Positions 14,550-21,893 of a stretch of 30,359 nt of DNA are shown one piece after another. Below the pieces are notes generated by a model. The model was not told where the DNA came from, searched no databases, and saw only the letters and a list, made by a program, of their open reading frames with translations. Made by a program: the position numbers and the translations under genes. Source of the DNA: an uncultured Collinsella sp. (GTDB taxonomy: Bacteria > Actinomycetota > Coriobacteriia > Coriobacteriales > Coriobacteriaceae); contig CAAENI010000009.1 in NCBI GenBank assembly GCA_900757285.1, forward strand, positions 1-30,359. Direction: 5' to 3'. Position 1 is the stretch's first letter. The number at the start of each line of letters is the position of its first letter.

Positions 14550-16862
14550 ATGGCTGGTAATCACTTTAAGGGCAGCGATAGCGGCCGCCCTGCAGTTCCG
14601 CCGCGTCCGAACGGGGCTGGTAAGGCCGGCACGCCGGGCGGCGCTGGACAGGGCGGTTCCGGTAAGCGCGTGTCCCCGGGCGAGACGGCGATGTTTACCG
14701 CTCTGTACGAGCAGTCTCAAAAGGCAAAAAAGACCGGCCGTGCAAGAGGGAATGTCTTTGCGGGCGGTGCAACCTCCACGTCGCAGCCGAGCGGGGCTCC
14801 TTCGGTACCTGCGAACAGCGCAGGTGCTGCCAACGCCGCGAATGCCGCCGGCAACGTTAATGCCGGCAAGGCTGACAACAATACTCCCTCTGCCGGTGGC
14901 GCGGGACTTACGGGTAACCTTGGCACGATCTACACCGGCGCCTCCGAGACTGGCACGTTCGCCCGCCTGGATGATAGCGGTGCCGAGTTTGCGGGCTCGG
15001 GTTCCAAGGAAGAATATTACGATTTTGGCTTGAACTACGGTAGCGACGCTTCGTCGAGTTCGACCTCTGACGGTCTGGTCCGTCATCGCCATCGCAAGGG
15101 CGAGCGCAAAAAGCGTCACACCGGCGCCATTATTGCCGCTGTAGTCACGGTGCTTCTCGTTGCGCTTGGCGCAAGCGGCTTTATGCTGCTTAACTCGGCA
15201 AAGACCGTAAAGAGCGAAGCGAAGGAGGCTGTCGAGATCGTCGGTGGCCTTAAGGACAAGGTCACGTCGGGCGATTTTTCGACGCTGCCTGACGACGCGA
15301 AGAAGATCGATGAGCTCTGCGACAGCATGAAGGCGGAGACTTCGAGCCCGCTGTGGACGGCGGCTTCGTTTATCCCGGTGTATGGCAGCGACATCAATGC
15401 GGCCCGCACCATGATTGATGCCCTGTCCGATGTCTCGAGCAACGCGCTGGTTCCCATGGCCGACAACCTTTCGCAGGCCACACCCGGCAAGCTGTTCCAG
15501 GACGGCATGATTAACGTGTCCGCACTGCAGGCCGTTGCCGATTCGCTTTCCGATAGCTCCAAGGTGTTCAAGAGCGCCAACGAGAAGATCCAGGGTATTG
15601 GCGATACTCATATTTCCCAGGTGACCGAGCTGGTCGATAAGGCCAAGGACGGCTTTGCCACCCTCAACGGCGCGGTTGACGCGGCGGAGAAGGTCGCCCC
15701 CGTCCTTCCCCAGATGCTCGGTGCCAACGGCCAGACGCGCAACTACCTTATGTACGCCATGAACAACGTCGAGATTCGTGCTTGCGGCGGCTTTGGTGGT
15801 TCGCAGGGCCTGATTTCGGTCACTGACGGCCAGATGTCGATTGGCGAGTTTGTTCCCCGCATTGGACTCAGCGAGGATGAGGCAGTCGAGAGCGTCGACG
15901 AAGAGGATGAGGCGCTGTTCGGCAACCACAGTAACCTGTACAACTCGGGCAATACCTATTCGCCTGATTGGCCCCGCAACTCGCAGCGTGTTGCCGCGCT
16001 GTGGAAGTCCCAGTATGGACAGGACGTTGATGGCGTCATCGGTATCGACCCGGTGTTCCTGCAGTATCTGCTGGGCCTGGTCGGTAACGTGTCACTGCCC
16101 GACGGAACGGTTGTCGACGGCACCAACGCCGCAAAGGTCCTCATGCACGATGTGTACTGGAACTATCCGGTCGAGGAGTCTGACGGCATCTTTGCATCCG
16201 TCGCCAGCGCTGCCTTCGACAAGATCCTTGGCGGTATCGGCGATGTCGATGTTACGAAGCTTGTCAGCGCCGTTGAGCGCGGTGCCGAAGAGGGCCGCCT
16301 GATCGCTTGGATGAGAAACGATGATGAGCAGAATGCCATCAAAGAGACGGGCATTGACGCTTCGCTGCCCGATCCGGATGATCCGAGTGCCGATCCCGTT
16401 GCCGGCGTTTACTTTAACAACCTGAGCTTCTCCAAGCTCGACTGGTATCTGAACGCCGACACGCAGATTGGCCAGGGCGTGAAGAACGGCGACGGCACGT
16501 GCTCCTATCGCATCACCGTTACCCTGACGAACATCATGACGCAGGAGGAGGCCGGCAAGCTGCCCGACTACGTCGCGGCGAGCGCGCCCGATGCCGCGCG
16601 CGACGACGAGCGTCTGAATGTCTCACTGTTTGCCCCGACGGGCGGCAACATCAGTGACCTTACGGTTGAGGGCACCCAGTTTGGTCTTGGCGCCGCTACG
16701 TGGCATGGAATCCCCTTCTATTCGGGTACCGTTGACCTGCATGCTGGCGAGACGACGACGATCACGTATACGCTGACCACGTCGGCCGAGGCGGGGGACA
16801 AGCCGCTTACGCTGCGTCAGACTCCTACATGCCAGGCGGCTCGCGACAGCGCGTCGGCGTAG
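14550..16862 (+). CDS. DUF4012 membrane-anchored protein
   Basis: A 770-residue protein. Residues 1-190 are low-complexity (Gly, Ala, Ser, Asn, Pro) and end in a basic cluster, RHRHRKGERKKRH. A single membrane segment follows at about 192-214. The rest should lie outside the cell. The DUF4012 core is recognisable by NNVEIRACGGFGGSQGLISV (family form: N-x-E-x-R-A-x-G-G-F-x-G-S), followed by WPRNSQRVAALW and GVIGIDPVFLQYLLGLVG. DUF4012 proteins in Gram-positive bacteria are often found with cell-surface polysaccharide genes; function is not established. The next gene is glmM, which makes a wall-sugar precursor. GAGGA lies eight bases before the ATG at 14550; a TTG nine codons upstream is the alternative. 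A hairpin follows the gene. Confidence 0.85.
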   Translation: MAGNHFKGSDSGRPAVPPRPNGAGKAGTPGGAGQGGSGKRVSPGETAMFTALYEQSQKAKKTGRARGNVFAGGATSTSQPSGAPSVPANSAGAANAANAAGNVNAGKADNNTPSAGGAGLTGNLGTIYTGASETGTFARLDDSGAEFAGSGSKEEYYDFGLNYGSDASSSSTSDGLVRHRHRKGERKKRHTGAIIAAVVTVLLVALGASGFMLLNSAKTVKSEAKEAVEIVGGLKDKVTSGDFSTLPDDAKKIDELCDSMKAETSSPLWTAASFIPVYGSDINAARTMIDALSDVSSNALVPMADNLSQATPGKLFQDGMINVSALQAVADSLSDSSKVFKSANEKIQGIGDTHISQVTELVDKAKDGFATLNGAVDAAEKVAPVLPQMLGANGQTRNYLMYAMNNVEIRACGGFGGSQGLISVTDGQMSIGEFVPRIGLSEDEAVESVDEEDEALFGNHSNLYNSGNTYSPDWPRNSQRVAALWKSQYGQDVDGVIGIDPVFLQYLLGLVGNVSLPDGTVVDGTNAAKVLMHDVYWNYPVEESDGIFASVASAAFDKILGGIGDVDVTKLVSAVERGAEEGRLIAWMRNDDEQNAIKETGIDASLPDPDDPSADPVAGVYFNNLSFSKLDWYLNADTQIGQGVKNGDGTCSYRITVTLTNIMTQEEAGKLPDYVAASAPDAARDDERLNVSLFAPTGGNISDLTVEGTQFGLGAATWHGIPFYSGTVDLHAGETTTITYTLTTSAEAGDKPLTLRQTPTCQAARDSASA

Positions 16863-16890
16863 GGTTTTTCTGGTAGCGCAGATAATCGAG

Positions 16891-16896
16891 TACCAT
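16891..16896 (+). promoter_or_regulatory. Possible -10 box (TACCAT) of glmM
   Basis: TACCAT within GAGTACCATTTTG lies 50 bases before the glmM start and just ahead of the hairpin at 16900-16926. The same hexamer precedes metA and the last gene of the window. No clear -35. Confidence 0.3.
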
Positions 16897-16899
16897 TTT

Positions 16900-16933
16900 G
16901 GGGCGGACAGGCAATCTGTTCGCCCCTATTTTG
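16900..16933 (+). terminator. Terminator/leader hairpin between the DUF4012 gene and glmM
   Basis: GGGGCGGACAG (16900-16910) pairs with CTGTTCGCCCC (16916-16926), 11 bp with one G-U pair and loop GCAAT, followed by TATTTTG. It acts as a terminator for the upstream gene or as a 5' hairpin of the glmM transcript. Confidence 0.65.
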
Positions 16934-16945
16934 TAAGGAGAGCGC

Positions 16946-18277
16946 ATGAAGTACTTTGGCACCGACGGCTTTCGCGGTGAGGCCAACGTTGGGCTGACGG
17001 TAGAGCACGCTTATAAGATTGGCCGTTTTGTGGGCTGGTATTACGGCGCCAACCGCGAGCGCAAGGCGCGCGTCATCGTGGGCAAGGACACCCGTCGCTC
17101 GAGCTATATGTTTGAGGCGGCGCTGGTGAGCGGCCTGGTCGCGAGCGGTGCGGACGCCTATATGCTGCACGTGATCCCCACGCCGGGCGTGGCGCATCAG
17201 ACCGTGGAGGGCTGCTTCGATTGCGGCATCATGATCAGTGCGAGCCACAACCCGTTTTGCGATAACGGCATTAAGCTCGTCAACAGCGACGGCTTTAAGA
17301 TGGACGAGGACGTGCTGGAGCTCATCGAGGACTATATCGATGGCAAGAGCGAGGTGCCGCTGGCAACGGGCAATCACATCGGCGCCACAGTGGACTACAT
17401 GCAGGGCCGCAACCGCTACATTGCTTCGCTCATCGCCAGCGCGAACTTTTCGCTGCAGGGCGTCAAGATCGGTATTGACTGCGCCAACGGCTCGGCTTCC
17501 TCGGTGGCCAAGCCGGTGTTTGACGCGCTCGGCGCCGACGTGCGCGTGATCAATGCCGCGCCCGATGGTTTTAACATCAACGTCGACTGTGGCTCCACGC
17601 ATATGGAGCGCCTGCAGCGCCACGTGGTGGAGCAGGGGCTGGACGTGGGCTTTGCCTACGACGGCGATGCCGACCGCTGCTTGGCCGTGGATGAGCGCGG
17701 TCGCGTGGTAGACGGCGACCAGATCCTGTACGTGTGCGGCGTGTATCTGAACAAGCACGGGCGACTCTCGGGCGGTACCGTGGTGCCGACGATTGCCAGC
17801 AACTTTGGCCTGGTCAAGTCGCTGGAGCTTGCCGGTCTGAGCGCCGTGACCAGCGGCGTGGGCGACCGTCACGTGTATGCCAAGATGCGCGAGGGCGGCT
17901 ACAGCTTGGGCGGCGAGCAGACGGGCCATACGATCTTTGGCGATATCGAGCGCACGGGCGACGGCATTATGACTTCGCTGCGCGTGATGGAAGTGATTCG
18001 TGCCGAGCGCGAGACGCTCTCGCAGCTTACGGCTCCGTGCAAGCTGCTGCCGCAGGCGCAGGTGGCCGTGCACGTGGCGGACAAGGACGCCGCGCTCGAG
18101 AACATGGGCGTGCAGAACGCCATCGCCGAGGCCGAGGCTGCGCTGGCAGGCGAGGGCCGCGTGCTCGTGCGCAAGAGCGGAACCGAGTCGGTGATTCGCG
18201 TTTTGGCCGAAGCCCCCGACCAAGCCGCCGCCGACGCCGCCATGAAGCGCATCGCCAACGCGCTCGAGGCTCTGTAG
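16946..18277 (+). CDS. glmM: Phosphoglucosamine mutase
   Basis: Converts glucosamine-6-phosphate to glucosamine-1-phosphate, the step that feeds UDP-GlcNAc and so peptidoglycan synthesis; cytosolic. The 443-residue protein has the usual length and all four domain marks: the start KYFGTDGFRG; the phosphoserine loop ISASHNPF with catalytic Ser100; the Mg site DGDADR at 239-244; the sugar loop GGEQTGH; and the phosphate-binding end RKSGTESVIRV. TAAGGAG lies seven bases before the ATG. Two hairpins follow the stop codon. Confidence 0.96.
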   Translation: MKYFGTDGFRGEANVGLTVEHAYKIGRFVGWYYGANRERKARVIVGKDTRRSSYMFEAALVSGLVASGADAYMLHVIPTPGVAHQTVEGCFDCGIMISASHNPFCDNGIKLVNSDGFKMDEDVLELIEDYIDGKSEVPLATGNHIGATVDYMQGRNRYIASLIASANFSLQGVKIGIDCANGSASSVAKPVFDALGADVRVINAAPDGFNINVDCGSTHMERLQRHVVEQGLDVGFAYDGDADRCLAVDERGRVVDGDQILYVCGVYLNKHGRLSGGTVVPTIASNFGLVKSLELAGLSAVTSGVGDRHVYAKMREGGYSLGGEQTGHTIFGDIERTGDGIMTSLRVMEVIRAERETLSQLTAPCKLLPQAQVAVHVADKDAALENMGVQNAIAEAEAALAGEGRVLVRKSGTESVIRVLAEAPDQAAADAAMKRIANALEAL

Positions 18278-18303
18278 TCACGCGGTTTTACCAAACCGCG
18301 TGA
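18278..18303. terminator. Hairpin directly after glmM
   Basis: Perfect 11-bp stem TCACGCGGTTT (18278-18288) with AAACCGCGTGA (18293-18303), loop TACC, starting at the base after the stop codon. There is no T-run, so it may stabilise the 3' end rather than terminate by itself. Confidence 0.55.
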
Positions 18304-18352
18304 CTGCTCGACGCTGCAAACGGCCCCAAGCGGCAGTCTGACGTTCAATTTC

Positions 18353-18386
18353 AAGGGCGCGACCAGAAGGTCAGCGCCCTTTCGTT
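18353..18386 (+). terminator. Second hairpin after glmM
   Basis: AAGGGCGC (18353-18360) pairs with GCGCCCTT (18374-18381); ACC and GGT extend the helix inside. TTCGTTTC follows. Likely the main glmM terminator. Confidence 0.55.
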
Positions 18387-18478
18387 TCACGTCACCTTGC
18401 TCGCCTAGGGTCGTTTTCGCTGACGTTGCCAAGACATTAGCGTCAACGAACTGGTCATTGGGTACCTAGTTATTGGGT

Positions 18479-18522
18479 GAAAAAAAGGGGACGCTGCGGA
18501 TTGGTTCCGCGGCGTCCCCTTT
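18479..18522 (-). terminator. Terminator of the M32 carboxypeptidase gene
   Basis: AAAGGGGACGCTGCGGA (18484-18500) pairs with TCCGCGGCGTCCCCTTT (18506-18522), 17 bp with one G-T pair. On the minus strand a run of T follows, 22 bases after the stop codon. Confidence 0.85.
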
Positions 18523-18544
18523 GCGTTGGCGTGTCGGTTATGCC

Positions 18545-20128
18545 TTACAGCTCGTAGAGCGTGGTGAACTTGTCCTGCAGGTAGCTGCAGTAGTAGCGGG
18601 CATCGAACGCCATGCCGCAGGCGCCCTTGATGAGCTCCGGCGCGTCCTTGGCGCGGCCCCACTGCCAAATGTGCTCGCCCAGCCAGGCGCGGACAGGTGT
18701 CAGGTCGCCGCTCGCGCAGGCGCCGGTAAGGTCGACGCCGTCGCGGCACATGGCCGGCACAAACATGGCGTCGTAGGCGCTGCCCAGCGCATAGGTGGGG
18801 AAGTAGCCAAACGAACCGCCGCTCCAGTGCGTATCCTGCAGGCAGCCGCGCGTGTCGTCGGGAACGGGAATGCCCAGGTACTCGTTCATAAAGCGATTCC
18901 AAAGTGCGGGGATGTCCTTGGCCGTGGCCTCGCCGGCAAACAGCATGCGCTCGATCTGGTAGCGCACCATAACGTGCAGCGGATAGGTGAGCTCGTCGGC
19001 CTCGGTGCGGATCAGCGAAGGCTGCGCGATGTTCACGGCGTGGTAGAGCGTGTCCTCGTCGACGTCGCCGTAGACCTCGGGTGCGTGGCGGCGCAGCACC
19101 TCGAGCAGCGGTCCCATAAAGGCGCGGCTGCGACCCACGGTGTTCTCGAAAAAGCGGCTCTGGCTCTCGTGGATACCCATGGAGGTGCCGCCCTCCAGGC
19201 AGGTGCGCGCATAGGCGGGGTTCACGCCCAGCTCGTACATGGTGTGACCGGCCTCGTGGATGATGCTGTAGACGTTGGAGATGCAGTCGTTTTCGTAGAT
19301 GTGCGTCGCGATGCGCGCGTCACCCACGGCAAAGCCCTCGCTAAACGGATGCTCGGTAAAGGCAAGCGTGGTGTCGTCCAAGTTCAGGCCGACGAGCTTC
19401 ATAAGGTCAAAGCTCATGGCGCGCTGGGCGGCCTCGGGCACGCGGGCGTGCAAAAAGTCGGCAGCGGGCTGCTGGCCGCGCTCGCCGATGGCGTGCACGA
19501 GCGGTACGACCGTGGCCTTGACCTCGTCGCAAAACGCGTCGAAGCTCTTGGCGGAAAGGCCGCGCTCGTACTGGTCGAGCCAAACGTCGTATGGGTCGCG
19601 CTTGGGGTCCATGAGCTCGGCCTGATGCTTAAGCTGGGCGACGATTCTGTCCACATAGGGCTCAAAGCTCGCCCAGTCATTGGCTGCCTTGGCCTTGTGC
19701 CACACGGCATCGGCCTCGCAGGTGAGCCTGGTCCAGGCTTCGGCTTCCTCGGTGGGGATGGCGCTTGCCTCGCGCTGGTCGCGGCCGAGCACGCGGATCT
19801 CGTCGAGCAGCTGCGGGTCGTCTACATGTCCGCCTGCAACTGTCTCGCGCGCTAACGAGCGTACGAGCTCAACGGACTTCTCGCTGGTCAGCAGCTTGTG
19901 ATGCTCGCCGGCAAGCGTGCCCATGGCGTCGGCACGGGCGGCAGCGCCGTTGGCAGGAGCAATTGTCGCGCCATCGAACTCGGCAATCTTGAGCAGGTAC
20001 TCGCGAGTCCACAGCTTGCCCTCCAGCTTGCGGAATTTTTTGACGGCCTTATCGACTTTAGCAGCCTTGACGCCCTTGGCAGCCTTTGCCACGGCGGCCT
20101 GGGCCTTCTTATCGAGTTTCTTTCCCAT
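18545..20128 (-). CDS. M32 family (Taq-type) metallocarboxypeptidase
   Basis: A 527-residue zinc/cobalt carboxypeptidase that removes C-terminal residues from peptides; cytosolic. It has the M32 marks in order: HPF (260-262) in TEHPFSEG; D-x-R-I-A-T (270-275); the metal-binding HEAGH at 291-295; and GTSMGIHESQSRFFEN. The early W-D motif seen in most members (GWD-x-x-T-x-M-P) is replaced by EFDGATIAP. The first 34 residues are an unusual Lys/Ala-rich tail (KKAQAAVAKAAKGVKAAK and on). AAGGAT lies five bases before the ATG at 20128. The gene stands alone, divergent from the T-box/pheST unit. Confidence 0.92.
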   Translation of the reverse strand: MGKKLDKKAQAAVAKAAKGVKAAKVDKAVKKFRKLEGKLWTREYLLKIAEFDGATIAPANGAAARADAMGTLAGEHHKLLTSEKSVELVRSLARETVAGGHVDDPQLLDEIRVLGRDQREASAIPTEEAEAWTRLTCEADAVWHKAKAANDWASFEPYVDRIVAQLKHQAELMDPKRDPYDVWLDQYERGLSAKSFDAFCDEVKATVVPLVHAIGERGQQPAADFLHARVPEAAQRAMSFDLMKLVGLNLDDTTLAFTEHPFSEGFAVGDARIATHIYENDCISNVYSIIHEAGHTMYELGVNPAYARTCLEGGTSMGIHESQSRFFENTVGRSRAFMGPLLEVLRRHAPEVYGDVDEDTLYHAVNIAQPSLIRTEADELTYPLHVMVRYQIERMLFAGEATAKDIPALWNRFMNEYLGIPVPDDTRGCLQDTHWSGGSFGYFPTYALGSAYDAMFVPAMCRDGVDLTGACASGDLTPVRAWLGEHIWQWGRAKDAPELIKGACGMAFDARYYCSYLQDKFTTLYEL

Positions 20129-20246
20129 ACCGTATCCTTAATCTCGCAGGCCGAGCGCCGCAGGCGGGTGCGCGGCCAGTTTGCACAGCTACCTGCCTTG
20201 TACCCAGCGCGAACAAAACGGAACGCGGCGATGCGCTCGCGAAATG

Positions 20247-20255
20247 TGTTATCCT
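20247..20255 (+). promoter_or_regulatory. Possible extended -10 promoter of pheST
   Basis: TGTTATCCT: TATCCT at 20250-20255 with TG three bases upstream. No good -35, as is common for extended -10 promoters. It lies just before the T-box leader. Confidence 0.4.
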
Positions 20256-20267
20256 ATAGCCCAATGC

Positions 20268-20546
20268 GTTGACGGAGAGGGTTTTGCCCGCCGCGTCGCC
20301 GGCAAGAGAGGGAAGGTCATGGGCTGCAAGCCTTCCTGCGGTGACAAGGGCCAAGCGTTCACTCCCGAGCAGCAACCTCAACGGACGCGCGGCCAGTGGC
20401 GGCGAAGCCCCAGTAGGGAAGCCGTGAGCCTCGCGACAAGGGGCAAAGAGTGGGCGCGGCGGGCCAGACATCCGCCGGGTCAAACAAGGTGGTACCGCGG
20501 AATTCAACCGTCCTTGGGCAATGCACATGCCCGAGGACGGTTTTTT
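20268..20546 (+). promoter_or_regulatory. T-box leader, specifier TTC (Phe)
   Basis: This is a tRNA-sensing leader of pheST. The T-box antiterminator sequence AAGGTGGTACCGCGG is at 20486-20500; its TGGT pairs with the free ACCA end of uncharged tRNA. The distal part of stem I is recognisable: AGAGAG followed by GGAAGG (20311-20316), which pairs with CCTTCC (20331-20336). The 3' side of the specifier loop reads GCGTTCACTCC; TTC at 20358-20360 is the phenylalanine codon, matching the genes downstream. A terminator follows at 20508-20546. Low charged tRNA-Phe should favour read-through. The specifier position is read by eye and is less certain than the T-box itself. Confidence 0.88.
20508..20546 (+). 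terminator. T-box-controlled terminator before pheS
   Basis: CCGTCCTTGGGCA (20508-20520) pairs with TGCCCGAGGACGG (20528-20540), 13 bp with one T-G pair, 7-base loop and six T. Alternative to the antiterminator helix. Confidence 0.85.
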
Positions 20547-20632
20547 GTTACCGAACCGGGCCGCGTTTTCGCAACGCCGGGCGGCGGCAGTCGTCCCGGC
20601 GAGCGGGGAGCGCGAGAGACGAAAGGGAAGAC

Positions 20633-21709
20633 ATGAGTCTGATTGATGATCTGGTCAAACTCGAGGAAGAGGCCAAGGAGCTCGTCGAGAGCGCCGAGGA
20701 CGCCGAGAAGCTCGAGGCCGCGCGCGTCGCGCTGCTCGGCCGCAAGGGTCGTATCACCGGCCTGATGCGCATGATGGGTAAGCTCGCCCCCGAGGATCGT
20801 CCCGTCATGGGCAAGCGCGCCAACGAGATGCGTCAGCTGATCGAGGGCATGCTCGACGAGCGCACCACCGAGATGAAGGCCGCCGCCCTTAAGCATGCGC
20901 TCGAGCACGAGGCCGTCGACATTACGCTGCCGGGCATCCGTCCGCAGATCGGTCACCAGCACCTGATCAAGCAGATCATCGAGGAGGCCGAGGACATCTT
21001 CTGCGGCATCGGCTACACCGTCGAGTCCGGCCCCATGGTCGACACCTCCTACTACAACTTCACCGCACTTAACGCGCCCATGGATCACCCGAGCCGCTCG
21101 GCCCGCGATACCTTCTACGTGGTCGACAACAACCCCGGCAGCGTCGCGCACCCCGAGGCTCACGCCCACGGTGAGTCCGACGTGCTGCTGCGCACCCAGA
21201 CCTCGGGTGTGCAGATCCACACCATGGAGTCGCAAAAGCCGCCCATCTACATGATCTGCCCGGGCACCGTCTATCGTCCCGACACGGCCGATGCCTGCCA
21301 CCTGCCGCAGTTCAACCAGATCGAGGGACTGGTCGTCGACGAGGGTATTACCTTTGGCGACCTGAAGGGCACGCTCGACTACTTTGTTAAATGCATGTTT
21401 GGCGAGGATCGCAAGACGCGTTACCGCCCGCACTTCTTCCCCTTCACCGAGCCCAGCTGCGAGGTGGACGTGAGCTGCCACGTCTGCGGCGGCAAGGGCT
21501 GCAACTTCTGCAAGCACAGCGGATGGATCGAGATCCTGGGCTGCGGCATGGTCGACCCCAACGTCCTGATCAACTGCGGCATCGACCCCGAGAAGTACAC
21601 CGGCTTCGCCTTTGGTATTGGCGCCGAGCGCGTCGCGGCACTGCGCTACGACCTGCCCGACCTCAGAACGCTCATGACAGGCGATATGCGTTTCTTGAAT
21701 CAGTTTTAG
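20633..21709 (+). CDS. pheS: Phenylalanine-tRNA ligase alpha subunit
   Basis: Catalytic subunit of the alpha2-beta2 enzyme that charges tRNA-Phe. The 358-residue protein has normal length. The N-terminal coiled coil (about residues 1-80) is followed by the class II core: motif 2 region CPGTVYRPDTADACHLPQFNQ and motif 3 FAFGIGAERVAALRYDLPDLR. The Cys-rich CHVCGGKGCNFC insertion (about 283-294) is shared with many family members. The segment usually written TSPVQIRTM is TSGVQIHTM here. GAAAGGGAAG lies before the ATG at 20633; an open frame back to 20450 crosses the T-box and is not coding. pheT follows after 184 bases. Confidence 0.96.
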   Translation: MSLIDDLVKLEEEAKELVESAEDAEKLEAARVALLGRKGRITGLMRMMGKLAPEDRPVMGKRANEMRQLIEGMLDERTTEMKAAALKHALEHEAVDITLPGIRPQIGHQHLIKQIIEEAEDIFCGIGYTVESGPMVDTSYYNFTALNAPMDHPSRSARDTFYVVDNNPGSVAHPEAHAHGESDVLLRTQTSGVQIHTMESQKPPIYMICPGTVYRPDTADACHLPQFNQIEGLVVDEGITFGDLKGTLDYFVKCMFGEDRKTRYRPHFFPFTEPSCEVDVSCHVCGGKGCNFCKHSGWIEILGCGMVDPNVLINCGIDPEKYTGFAFGIGAERVAALRYDLPDLRTLMTGDMRFLNQF

Positions 21710-21751
21710 GCTGCGGCTTGCCCAAGCACGGCACCTCGGCGCTCATTCGTC

Positions 21752-21776
21752 GCTTGCGTACCAAAGTACGCGGCGC
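21752..21776 (+). other. Hairpin in the pheS-pheT spacer
   Basis: GCGTAC-CAAA-GTACGC forms a perfect 6-bp stem that extends outward with G-T pairs and one bulge to about 10 bp. No T-run. The 184-base spacer is long for a pheST operon; the hairpin may process or stabilise the transcript. Confidence 0.45.
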
Positions 21777-21893
21777 TCCGCTTTCGGGCCGATCTGCCGC
21801 ACTTGGACAACCCTCGCTTTGTAAGGAATGTTCACAAAGTTGAAGTTTCCACCTGCATCTCTTCGCAGGCTTTCAGTATGAAAGGAGAGCTAG

